From: Pseudonocardia sp.
GTDB lineage: Bacteria; Actinomycetota; Actinomycetes; Mycobacteriales; Pseudonocardiaceae
DNA: 62,678 nt
Assembly (NCBI RefSeq): GCF_029263155.1
Contig: NZ_JAJCYB010000130.1
Span: 1 to 62,678, forward strand
Direction of reading: 5' to 3'
A program made the position numbers and the translations under genes. Below, piece by piece: positions 34,093-41,908 of this stretch; within the stretch, counting starts at the first letter, position 1, and every line of letters starts with the position of its first letter. A model generated the notes under the pieces. It was not told the DNA's origin and ran no database searches. It was given only the letters and a program-made list of their open reading frames with translations.

Positions 34093-34272
34093 ATGGACCC
34101 GCACCACGGACACCTGCGACACGAGGAACTGCTCGCGGCGGCCGCCGAGCACCGGCTGGCCCGGACCTGCCGCCGGCCCCGTGCCCCGCTGCTCGTGCGT
34201 CTCTACGTCCGGCTCTGGTGGGCGAGCCGACCCCGGGTCGGGACCTGGCCGCGCATGCTGCTCGACACCTGA
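34093..34272 (+). CDS. Small basic protein, 59 residues
   Basis: ATG 34093 has GGCGAGGAGA directly upstream and lies 13 bp after the regulator stop. The product is MDPHHGHLRHEELLAAAAEH followed by RLARTCRRPRAPLLVRLYVR and a short tail ending in RMLLDT. A histidine-rich start and an Arg-rich helical middle recall the small actinobacterial proteins with EAEQHRLAR-type cores, whose role is unknown. It probably forms an operon with the regulator. Confidence 0.65.
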   Translation: MDPHHGHLRHEELLAAAAEHRLARTCRRPRAPLLVRLYVRLWWASRPRVGTWPRMLLDT

Positions 34273-34315
34273 CCTCGCGGGCCGCGCCGAGTCGACCCGC
34301 GGGCGGTGGCGCACA

Positions 34316-34400
34316 CCTGACGGACTCGCGCACACGTCGCAGCCCGTGCGCGAGCCCGCAACCTGTGCGCGAGCCGCAGCCTGTACGCGACCGGGCGGGT
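34316..34400. repeat. Degenerate GCGCGAGCC repeats upstream of the NUDIX gene
   Basis: About four diverged copies of a 20-22-bp unit of the type CTGTGCGCGAGCCCGCAAC are seen from 34316 to about 34400. They share the GCGCGAG core with the arrays at 1-159 and 22062-22222. Confidence 0.6.
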
Positions 34401-34432
34401 CCGCGGGTTCCCCGACCGTGGATCATGGGGTG

Positions 34433-34885
34433 GTGAGCTTCCGGGTGGTCCCCGCCGCGTACGTGCTGCTGACCGACGCCGAGGGGCGGGTGCTGCTGCA
34501 GCTGCGGCAGAACACCGGCTACCGGGACGGGCACTGGGCGGCCGCCGCGGCCGGGCACGTCGAGGCGGGCGAGCCGGTCCAGGCCGCGGCGTGCCGCGAG
34601 GCCGCGGAGGAGCTGGGGATCACGATCGACCTCGCCGACCTCGTCCCGCTCACCACCATGCACCGCACCCACGGCAACGGCCGGGAGATCGACGAGCGGG
34701 TCGACTTCTTCTTCGCCTGCACGCGGTGGTCGGGCGAGGCGGAGCGCCGGGAGCCCGAGAAGAGTGCCGCGCTGCGCTGGTGCGCGCTCGACGACCTCCC
34801 GTACCCGGTGGTCCCGCACGAGCGGCACGTGCTCGACGGGATGCGCGCGGGCACGCTGGCGGGGATCGTCAGCTTCGGGTTCTGA
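34433..34885 (+). CDS. NUDIX hydrolase
   Basis: Adjacent GTG codons at 34430 and 34433 are both possible starts; 34433 gives 150 residues. The NUDIX box GHVEAGEPVQAAACREAAEE (then LGI) fits Gx5Ex7REUXEExGU exactly. Upstream of it is LLTDAEGRVLLQLRQNTGY, and downstream are RVDFFFACTRWSGE and LPYPVVPHERHVLDGM. This subgroup often hydrolyses nucleoside diphosphate derivatives, but the substrate cannot be assigned. It lies immediately after the repeat stretch and has a weak ribosome site. Confidence 0.92.
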   Translation: MSFRVVPAAYVLLTDAEGRVLLQLRQNTGYRDGHWAAAAAGHVEAGEPVQAAACREAAEELGITIDLADLVPLTTMHRTHGNGREIDERVDFFFACTRWSGEAERREPEKSAALRWCALDDLPYPVVPHERHVLDGMRAGTLAGIVSFGF

Positions 34886-34972
34886 CCGACCACCTGCCCG
34901 GGCGGAATCCCCGGCGGTCGGCTTGGATGGCGCCATGACCCCGACCGTGCCGCGTCCTCCCGGCAGACCCGC

Positions 34973-36301
34973 GTGCTGATCGAGTGGGTGCTGCTGGCCG
35001 TGGCGCTGCTGCTCGTGCTGGGCAACGCGCTGTTCGTGGCGGCGGAGTTCAGCCTGGTGACCGTCGACCGGTCCACCGTGGAGCGCGCGGCCGAGGCCGG
35101 GGACACCGGGGCCGCGAGCGTGCTGAGCGCGCTGCGCTCGCTGTCCACCCAGCTCTCCGGTGCGCAACTGGGCATCACCGTGACCAGCCTGGTCGTCGGG
35201 TTCCTCGCCGAGCCGTCGCTGGCCGCGCTGCTGGGACCGGTGCTGTCGGGCCTCGGGCTGCCCGAGGGCACCTCGGTCGCCGTCGCGATCACGCTGGCGC
35301 TGCTGCTGGCGACGTTCGTGCAGATGGTGTTCGGCGAGCTGGTGCCCAAGAACCTGGCCATCGCGAGGCCGTTCCCGGTCGCGAAGGCCGTCGCCGGGGC
35401 CCAGCGCACCTTCACCCGGATCTCCGGCCCGCTGCTGCGGTTCCTCAACGGCACCGCCAACCGCATCCTGCTGCTGCTGGGCATCGAGCCGCAGGAGGAG
35501 CTCCGGTCGGCCCGCTCGCCGCAGGAGCTGGGCTCGCTGGTCCGGCGCTCCGCGGAGGAAGGTGTGCTCGCCGAGCCCACCGCGGAGCTGGTCACCCGCT
35601 CCCTGGCCTTCGGCGACCGCACCGCGGCGGACGTGATGACCCCGCGGTTCCAGGTGACGTTCCTGGCCACCACCGACTCCGCCGACGCCGTGCTCGACGC
35701 CGTTGACCGCACCGGGTACTCGCGGTTCCCGGTGCTGCGCGGCGGGGTGGACAGCGTGGTCGGGATCGTGCACGTCAAGCACGCGCTGGCGGTGCCGGAG
35801 GACGAGCGGTCCGGGCGCACCGTCGGCGAGCTGATGGTCGACCCGCTTCCGGTGCCCGGGAGCCAGGAGCTCGACCCGCTGCTGCCGCTGCTGCGCGAGC
35901 AGGGGCTGCAGCTGGCGGTGGTCGTCGACGAGTACGGCGGCACGGCGGGCGTGGTGACCCTGGAGGACCTGATCGAGGAGATCGTGGGCGACATCGCCGA
36001 CGAGCACGACCCGCACGGCGACCGCGCGCGACACGAGCAGGACGGCAGCTGGACGCTGTCGGGGCTGTTGCGCCCCGACGAGGTCGCCGAGCTCACCGGC
36101 GTGGCGCTGCCCGAGGGCGAGGACTTCGACAGCCTCGCCGGTCTGGTCGTCGACCGGCTGGGCCGGGTGCCGCGGGAGGGCGACGCGGTGACCGAGGACG
36201 TGGACGGCCACCCGGTCCACCTGCGGGTGGACCGGATGGACGGGTGGCGGGTGGACCGGGTCGGGATGCGGGTCGAGCAGCCGGAGCACGTCGATGGGTG
36301 A
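34973..36301 (+). CDS. CNNM/CorC-type membrane protein (DUF21-CBS-CorC), paralogue 1
   Basis: 442 residues from GTG 34973. The DUF21 transmembrane domain (1-190) includes LFVAAEFSLVTVDRS, QLGITVTSLVVGFLAEP and MVFGELVPKNLAIARP. A CBS pair follows (about 205-330, with DVMTPRFQVTFL and DEYGGTAGVVTLEDLIEEIV) and a C-terminal CorC_HlyC domain (about 345-430). The family transports or controls Mg2+ or other divalent cations; older names call it hemolysin C. Its last eight bases overlap the start of the second paralogue, so the two form an operon and probably a heteromer. Confidence 0.92.
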   Translation: MLIEWVLLAVALLLVLGNALFVAAEFSLVTVDRSTVERAAEAGDTGAASVLSALRSLSTQLSGAQLGITVTSLVVGFLAEPSLAALLGPVLSGLGLPEGTSVAVAITLALLLATFVQMVFGELVPKNLAIARPFPVAKAVAGAQRTFTRISGPLLRFLNGTANRILLLLGIEPQEELRSARSPQELGSLVRRSAEEGVLAEPTAELVTRSLAFGDRTAADVMTPRFQVTFLATTDSADAVLDAVDRTGYSRFPVLRGGVDSVVGIVHVKHALAVPEDERSGRTVGELMVDPLPVPGSQELDPLLPLLREQGLQLAVVVDEYGGTAGVVTLEDLIEEIVGDIADEHDPHGDRARHEQDGSWTLSGLLRPDEVAELTGVALPEGEDFDSLAGLVVDRLGRVPREGDAVTEDVDGHPVHLRVDRMDGWRVDRVGMRVEQPEHVDG

Positions 36302-37346
36302 CTGGGGCGGGGTCCTGCTCGGGCTGGTCCTGCTGGCCGGCAACGCGTTCTTCGTCGGGGCGGAGTTCGCGTTGATCTCCGCACGGCGCACCCAGATCGA
36401 GCCGCGCGCCGAGCAGGGCTCACGCGCGGCGCGGATCACCCTGCGCGCGATGGAGAACGTGTCGCAGCACATGGCGTGCGCCCAGCTCGGCATCACCGCG
36501 TGCTCGTTGGGTCTGGGCGCCGTCGCCGAGCCCGCGGTGGCGCACCTGCTGGAGGTGCCGTTCGCGGCGATCGGGCTGCCGGAGCCGCTGGTCTACCCGG
36601 TCTCGTTCGCGATCGCGCTGTCGGTCGTGGTGTTCCTGCACATGGTGCTCGGTGAGATGGTGCCCAAGAACATCGCCATCGCCGGGCCGGAGCGCTCCGC
36701 GCTGGCGCTGGGGCCGCCGCTGGCGGCGATCGTGGTCGTCCTCAAGCCGGTCGTCCTCGCGCTCAACGCCGTCTCCAACGGGGTGCTGCACCTGATGAGG
36801 GTCACCCCGCGCGACGAGGTGGCCACCACCTTCACCCTCGACGAGGTGGGGGGCCTGATCGCCGAGTCCCGGCAGGAGGGCCTGCTCGACGAGGAGGAGG
36901 AGGAGCTGCTCACCGGGGCGCTGCAGTTCGAGGAGCTGACCGTCGCCGACGTGGTGCTGCCGCGTGACCGGCTGGTGGTGCTGGAGGCCGACGCCACCGT
37001 CGAGCAGGTGCAGCAGGCCACGGCCCGCAGCGGGTTCTCCCGCTTCCCGGTGGTCGACGACACCGGCGACCCGGTGGGCTACCTGCACGTCAAGGACGCA
37101 CTGGGGCGCCGGAACGGCGACTCCCGCACCGCGGGCGAACTGGCCCGTGCGCTGCCCACCCTGGCCGTCGACGACGCGCTGCGCGACGCGCTCGGCGTCA
37201 TGCGCGACGCCGGTGCGCACCTCGCGGCGGTGCGCGGCACCGACGGTCGCCTCAGCGGCGTGGTCGCACTGGAGGACGTGCTGGAGCGGCTGGTCGGGCA
37301 CATCAGCGACGGTGCCGCGCGGCCGGCAGGCCGGGGCGCGGGATAG
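36294..37346 (+). CDS. CNNM/CorC-type membrane protein (DUF21-CBS), paralogue 2
   Basis: ATG 36294 overlaps the preceding gene by eight bases. 350 residues: a DUF21 domain (FFVGAEFALISARRT, HMVLGEMVPKNIAIAGP) and a CBS pair (DVVLPRDRLVVLEAD, LSGVVALEDVLERLVGHI). The C-terminal CorC_HlyC domain of its partner is absent, so this paralogue is naturally short rather than broken; the ending is clean and the reading frame intact. Tandem long/short pairs of this kind are common in actinobacteria. It is convergent with the acyl-CoA synthetase gene, only 12 bp away. Confidence 0.92.
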   Translation: MGDWGGVLLGLVLLAGNAFFVGAEFALISARRTQIEPRAEQGSRAARITLRAMENVSQHMACAQLGITACSLGLGAVAEPAVAHLLEVPFAAIGLPEPLVYPVSFAIALSVVVFLHMVLGEMVPKNIAIAGPERSALALGPPLAAIVVVLKPVVLALNAVSNGVLHLMRVTPRDEVATTFTLDEVGGLIAESRQEGLLDEEEEELLTGALQFEELTVADVVLPRDRLVVLEADATVEQVQQATARSGFSRFPVVDDTGDPVGYLHVKDALGRRNGDSRTAGELARALPTLAVDDALRDALGVMRDAGAHLAAVRGTDGRLSGVVALEDVLERLVGHISDGAARPAGRGAG

Positions 37347-37358
37347 TGCAGGGCCCGT

Positions 37359-38924
37359 TCAGACCACCTGGCGGTCCTTGCCCTCCCAGTACGGCTTGCG
37401 CAGGTCCTTCTTGAGGACCTTGCCGGTGGGGTTGCGGGGCAGCTCCTCGAGCACGTCGACCGACTTCGGGCACTTGAACGCCGCGAGCTGCTCGCGGCAG
37501 AAGGTGAGCAGCTCGGCCTCGTCGACCGACGCGCCCGGCGCGGCGACGACCACCGCCTTGGGCACCTCTCCCCAGCGCTCGTCGGGCACCCCGATCACCG
37601 CGACGTCACCGACGGAGGGGTGCTCGGCCAGCACGCGCTCGATCTCCGCCGGGTAGATGTTCTCGCCGCCCGAGATGATCATGTCCTTGATGCGGTCGGT
37701 GACGTAGACGTAGCCCTCGGCGTCGATGTGCCCGCCGTCGCCCGACCGCAGCCAGCCGTCGGCGGTGACAGCGGCCGCGGTGGCCTCGGGCTTGCCCCAG
37801 TACCCGCCCATCAGCTGCTGGGAGCGCACCCAGATCTCGCCGGGCTCACCGGTGGGCACGGCCTCGCCGGTGGCGGGGTCGCGGATCTCGATCTCGACGC
37901 CGTGGATCGGCGTGCCCGCCGAGATCAGCAGGTGCTCCCGTGCCGGGTCGGCGTGGTCCTCCGGGCCCAGCGAGCTGACCACGCCGCACTGCTCGGTCAT
38001 GCCGTACACCTGGTGCATGACGCCGGGGAACAGCGCCAGGCAGCCGCGCATGACGGGCAGCGGCATCGGCGACGCGCCGTAGGACAGCGCCCTGATCGAC
38101 GAGTAGTCGCGCTCGGCCGCGCCGGGCACCTGCAGCATCGCCGCCATCAGCGCCGGCACGTAGAAGGTGTGCGTGATCCGCTCGCGCTCCACCATCTCCA
38201 GCGCGGCCGCGGGGTCGGGCAGCCGCATCATGTGGATGTGCGCGCCCGCGGTGATCGCCAGCAGCGCGTAGCTGGTGCCGCCGACGTGGAACAGCGGCAT
38301 CGCGACCTGCACGCGGGAGTCCGCGTCCACGTCGAAGTCGGCCATCACGTTCGCGGAGTGGGCGAGCATCCCGCTGTGGGTGAGCATCGCGCCCTTCGGG
38401 AATCCGGTGGTGCCCGAGGTGTAGAGCTGCACGAAGCAGTCCCCGGGGGCCGCCGGGTGGACCTCGTCGTCCGGCTCGTGCGCGGCGATCCACGCCTCGT
38501 ACTCGTCGCCGTCGCCGCCGACGTGGATCACCTGCTCGACGGTGGGCAGCTTGTCGCGCATCTGCGCCACGGCGCCCGCGAACTCCGGGCCGACGAACAG
38601 CACCCGGGCCTGCGCGTCGTTGATGACGTAGACGATCTCCGGCGGCGCGAGCCGGAAGTTGACCACCGCGTTCGCGGTGCCGACCTGCGCGCACGCCAGC
38701 GTCAGCTCCAGGCACGAGGGGTGGTTGAGGTCGAGCACGGCCACCCGGTCGCCGGGGACGAGCCCGGCCGCCCGCTGGGCCGCGGCGTTGCGCCGGATCC
38801 GGCGCGCGAACTCGCTCCAGGTGCGGGTGGTGCCCCCGAAGCTGATGGCCGGCGCGTCGGGGCGGCTCGCCTCCCACCCGGCGATGATCGCGGTGAAGTC
38901 CGTCGCGGTGGCCGATCCGGTCAT
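37359..38924 (-). CDS. AMP-forming acyl-CoA synthetase (FadD-type)
   Basis: ATG 38924, with a perfect AGGAGG 5 bases upstream, gives 521 residues. Motifs of the ANL superfamily: VQLYTSGTTGFPKGAMLTH (ATP loop), VYGMTEQCGVVSSLGP, GEIWVRSQQLMGGYWGKPEA, the hinge YVYVTDRIKDMIISGGENIYP, and the catalytic lysine in NPTGKVLKKDL. It activates a carboxylic acid to its CoA thioester through an acyl-AMP. No beta-oxidation gene is adjacent, so the acid (fatty, aromatic or steroid-derived) cannot be told. Confidence 0.93.
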   Translation of the reverse strand: MTGSATATDFTAIIAGWEASRPDAPAISFGGTTRTWSEFARRIRRNAAAQRAAGLVPGDRVAVLDLNHPSCLELTLACAQVGTANAVVNFRLAPPEIVYVINDAQARVLFVGPEFAGAVAQMRDKLPTVEQVIHVGGDGDEYEAWIAAHEPDDEVHPAAPGDCFVQLYTSGTTGFPKGAMLTHSGMLAHSANVMADFDVDADSRVQVAMPLFHVGGTSYALLAITAGAHIHMMRLPDPAAALEMVERERITHTFYVPALMAAMLQVPGAAERDYSSIRALSYGASPMPLPVMRGCLALFPGVMHQVYGMTEQCGVVSSLGPEDHADPAREHLLISAGTPIHGVEIEIRDPATGEAVPTGEPGEIWVRSQQLMGGYWGKPEATAAAVTADGWLRSGDGGHIDAEGYVYVTDRIKDMIISGGENIYPAEIERVLAEHPSVGDVAVIGVPDERWGEVPKAVVVAAPGASVDEAELLTFCREQLAAFKCPKSVDVLEELPRNPTGKVLKKDLRKPYWEGKDRQVV

Positions 38925-39169
38925 GCGTTCCTCCTGTGGCCCGCGGCACACCCGCGGCGCAGCGGATCGTAGCCAGCCGCCCGCCCACCGAAAAGGCCGT
39001 GCACGACGCGGTTGCTCGTGGCGCGGCATCGGGCGGGTGGCCCAGCGGGGTCTTCGCGCGCTGACCAGCGCCTCGCGCGCTGCCGGCAGGGCGCGCGAGA
39101 CACCATCCGGCGCGCGATCGGGGATCGGCGGCGTCGAGCCGCCCCGCGCGGTGCGGCAGGATCGTCGTC

Positions 39170-40084
39170 GTGACGACCGGTGGCGGGGACGACGGGAGCG
39201 GGCGGGTCACCGCCTCGGCGCTGACGAAACGGTTCGGGCCGGTGAGCGCGGTGGAGGACCTGACCTTCTCCGTGGAGCGCGGCACCGTCACGGGGTTCCT
39301 CGGTCCCAACGGGTCGGGCAAGACCACCACGCTGCGGATGCTGCTCGGCCTGGTCACGCCGACCGCGGGCGACGCGCGGATCAACGGGGTGCGCTACACC
39401 GACCTGCCCTACCCTGCGCGGGTGGTGGGGGCGGTGCTGGAGGCGCAGGGGTTCCACCCCGCGCGCTCGGCCCGCCGGCACCTGCTGGCGGTCGCGGCGG
39501 CGGTGCGGGTGCCCGACGTCGCGGTCGAGCACGTGCTGGCCGCGGTCGGCATGGAGGGCGTGGCCGACCGGGGCGTCGGCGGCTACTCGCTGGGGATGAA
39601 GCAGCGCCTCGCGCTGGCCACCGCGCTGCTCGGCGACCCGCAGGTGCTGCTGCTCGACGAGCCGGCCAACGGCCTCGACCCGGAGGGCATCGCGTGGTTG
39701 CGGGCGTTCCTGCGGGGGTTCGCCGCGCAGGGGCGCACGGTGCTGGTGTCGAGCCACCTGCTCGCCGAGGTCGAGCAGACCGTCGACCACGTCGTGGTGA
39801 TCAACCGCGGACGGTGCGTGCACCAGGGCCCGCTCGCGCACCTGCGCGGGCGGCCCCGGGTGCTGGTGGCCTGCCCCGATCCCGCGCGGCTGGCCGACGC
39901 GCTCGTCCGGGCCGGGATGGTCGACGTGCAGCGGCTGCCGGACGGGCGGCTGGCGGTCACCGGCGCCGACCCGGGACGGGTGGGGGACACCGCGTTCGAG
40001 GCCGGGATCGCGGTGCACGGCCTGGAGGTCGAGAAGGTCGATCTGGAGCAGATGTTCCTGCAGCTCACCGGGGGGTACCGATGA
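39170..40084 (+). CDS. ABC-2-type transporter ATP-binding protein
   Basis: 304 residues from GTG 39170. Walker A is GFLGPNGSGKTTTLRMLLGL, the signature is YSLGMKQRLALATALLG (SLGMK in place of LSGGQ, usual for this class), and Walker B is VLLLDEPANGLDPEG. The C-terminal region (about 215-304) resembles the regulatory extension of bacitracin-type and NatA-like exporters. It forms an operon with the permease, whose ATG overlaps its stop by four bases. Such pairs often export antibiotics or lipids; the cargo is unknown. Confidence 0.92.
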   Translation: MTTGGGDDGSGRVTASALTKRFGPVSAVEDLTFSVERGTVTGFLGPNGSGKTTTLRMLLGLVTPTAGDARINGVRYTDLPYPARVVGAVLEAQGFHPARSARRHLLAVAAAVRVPDVAVEHVLAAVGMEGVADRGVGGYSLGMKQRLALATALLGDPQVLLLDEPANGLDPEGIAWLRAFLRGFAAQGRTVLVSSHLLAEVEQTVDHVVVINRGRCVHQGPLAHLRGRPRVLVACPDPARLADALVRAGMVDVQRLPDGRLAVTGADPGRVGDTAFEAGIAVHGLEVEKVDLEQMFLQLTGGYR

Positions 40085-40911
40085 TCGCCGCGCTGGTCCG
40101 GTCGGAGTACCGCAAGATCGTCTCGACGCGGGGGTGGTGGGGCCTGCTGATCCCGGTCGTCCTGCTGTCGCTGCTGATCAACGCGTTCGGCGGGCTGATC
40201 GGGAGCTTCGCCGACGCCGCCTCCGGCGGGGAGGTGGCGCTGCCGCTGCTGCTGGCGTCGCTGGCCTACACGCTCGCGCTGACGGCGTCGTTCGCGGCCG
40301 TGAGCGGCGCCGTCGGCGCGGCGGGGGAGTTCCGGCACGGCACGATCACCACCACCTACCTCACGGCGCCGGGCCGGGGCCCCGTGCTCGTGGCGAAGAT
40401 GCTGACGGCCGGTGCCGTGGGCGTGGTGTACGCGCTGGGCGCCACGGCGTTCGGCTTGATCGGCGGGCTGGTGGGGCAGGGCGACAGCCCGTTCCCCGCG
40501 ATCGGGTCGCTGCTCTCCGTGGTCGGGATCGGGGTGGCGGTGTGCGCGCTGTGGTCGGCGATCGGGGTGGCGCTGGCGTCGGCGCTGGCCAACCAGGTCG
40601 GCGTGCTCGTCACGCTGCTGGTCTACGTGCTGCTCGGCGAGCTGCTGCTGTCGCTGCTGCTGGGCGCGAGCGAGTCCGGGCCCGTGCAGCAGATCACCGC
40701 CTACCTGCCGGTGAACGCCGGGGAGGTGGCGCTCTACGAGCTCCCGGCCATCGCCATCGCCGGTCCGCCGGTCGGCCGCGACGTGGCCGGGGCGGTGGCC
40801 GGCGTGACCGGCCCGCTCCCGTGGTGGATCTCGCTGCTGGTCCTCGCGGCGTGGGCCGTCGCCGCGGCGGCGGTGGCCTGGTGGGCCACCGCCCGCCGCG
40901 ACATCACCTGA
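40081..40911 (+). CDS. ABC-2-type transporter permease
   Basis: ATG 40081 overlaps the ATPase stop (ATGA). 276 residues with six hydrophobic segments, starting WWGLLIPVVLLSLLINAF. A cytoplasmic loop reads GEFRHGTITTTYLTAPGRGP, typical of ABC-2 permeases. The protein ends WWATARRDIT. It pairs with the upstream ATPase as a two-gene exporter. Downstream are duplicated GGATCGCGGCCCC motifs and an inverted repeat at 40956. Confidence 0.9.
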   Translation: MIAALVRSEYRKIVSTRGWWGLLIPVVLLSLLINAFGGLIGSFADAASGGEVALPLLLASLAYTLALTASFAAVSGAVGAAGEFRHGTITTTYLTAPGRGPVLVAKMLTAGAVGVVYALGATAFGLIGGLVGQGDSPFPAIGSLLSVVGIGVAVCALWSAIGVALASALANQVGVLVTLLVYVLLGELLLSLLLGASESGPVQQITAYLPVNAGEVALYELPAIAIAGPPVGRDVAGAVAGVTGPLPWWISLLVLAAWAVAAAAVAWWATARRDIT

Positions 40912-40955
40912 CGCCGCCTCCGGGATCGCGGCCCCCCAGGGATCGCGGCCCCGGA

Positions 40956-41010
40956 TTGCAGGAAGGCCACCTTCACGCAATCTCACTGCATGAAGGTGGC
41001 CTTGCTGCAA
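40956..41010. repeat. Inverted repeat with GGAAGGCCACCTTCA arms
   Basis: Arms 40956-40979 (TTGCAGGAAGGCCACCTTCA, continuing CGCA) and 40987-41010 are inverted, matching at 22 of 24 positions, with a 7-base loop. It lies between two convergent genes (stops at 40911 and 41023) and could terminate both. I recall similar GAAGGTGGCCTTC sequences dispersed in Pseudonocardiaceae genomes; that is memory, not a search. Confidence 0.8.
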
Positions 41011-41022
41011 CGCGGGGCGGGG

Positions 41023-41853
41023 TCAGGAGCCGGTGAAGTCGTCCGGGTCCGGGCCGATGCGGGTGCCCGAGTCCAGCGCCTCGATCGCCGCCATGTCGTC
41101 GGCCGCGAGCTCGAAGCCGAGGACGTCGAGGTTCTCCGCGATGCGGGCCGGTGTCACCGACTTGGGGATGACGACGTTCCCGAGCTGCAGGTGCCAGCGC
41201 AGGATCACCTGGGCGGGAGTGCGGCCGTGCGCGGCCGCGATCTTGCCGACGGCCGGGTCGTCGAGCAGCCCGCCGCGAGCGAGCGGGCTCCAGGCCTCGG
41301 TGGCGATGCCGTGCTCGGCGTGGAAGGCGCGCAGCTCGCGCTGGACCAGGTTGGGGTGCAGCTCCACCTGGTTGACCGCGGGCACCGTGCCGGTCTCGTC
41401 GAGCAGGCGCCGCAGGTGCGGTACCTGGAAGTTGGAGACGCCGATGGCGCGGGCGCGACCGTCCGCGGCGATCTCCTCGAGCGCCCGCCAGGTCTGGACG
41501 TAGCGGTCGGCGCTCGGCACCGGCCAGTGGATCAGGTACAGGTCGACGTGGTCGAGGCCCAGGCGCTCGAGGCTCCCGTCGATCGCCGCGAGGGTCGCGT
41601 CGCGGCCCTGGTCGGCGTTCCAGAGCTTCGTGGTGACGAACAGCTCGTCGCGCGGGATGCCGGAGGTCGCGATCGCGGCGCCGACCTCGCGCTCGTTGTC
41701 GTAGATCCGCGCCGTGTCGATGTGCCGGTAGCCGGCCGCCAGCGCCGACGTGACGGCGGGCTCGGTCTCGCCGGGGGGCACCAGGAAGACCCCGAAGCCG
41801 AGCTGCGGGACGGAGACTCCGTTGTTCAGGTCGATGGTCGGTACGGAACTCAT
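41023..41853 (-). CDS. Aldo/keto reductase
   Basis: ATG 41853 (a second ATG two codons upstream, at 41859, is also possible) gives 276 residues starting MSSVPTIDLNNGVSVPQLGF. The catalytic tetrad is visible: Asp and Tyr in YRHIDTARIYDNE, Lys in VTTKLWN, His in YLIHWPVPS. The C-terminal NADPH site reads VVIPKSVTPARIAENLDV. It reduces carbonyl compounds with NADPH in the cytosol; the physiological substrate is unknown, with methylglyoxal-type aldehydes a family guess. It is divergent from the ABC exporter gene. Confidence 0.92.
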   Translation of the reverse strand: MSSVPTIDLNNGVSVPQLGFGVFLVPPGETEPAVTSALAAGYRHIDTARIYDNEREVGAAIATSGIPRDELFVTTKLWNADQGRDATLAAIDGSLERLGLDHVDLYLIHWPVPSADRYVQTWRALEEIAADGRARAIGVSNFQVPHLRRLLDETGTVPAVNQVELHPNLVQRELRAFHAEHGIATEAWSPLARGGLLDDPAVGKIAAAHGRTPAQVILRWHLQLGNVVIPKSVTPARIAENLDVLGFELAADDMAAIEALDSGTRIGPDPDDFTGS

Positions 41854-41908
41854 AGCCATGGCAACGAGCCACCGGTCGGGGTCCTTCCCCGCGACGTAGG
41901 GTTGATCG

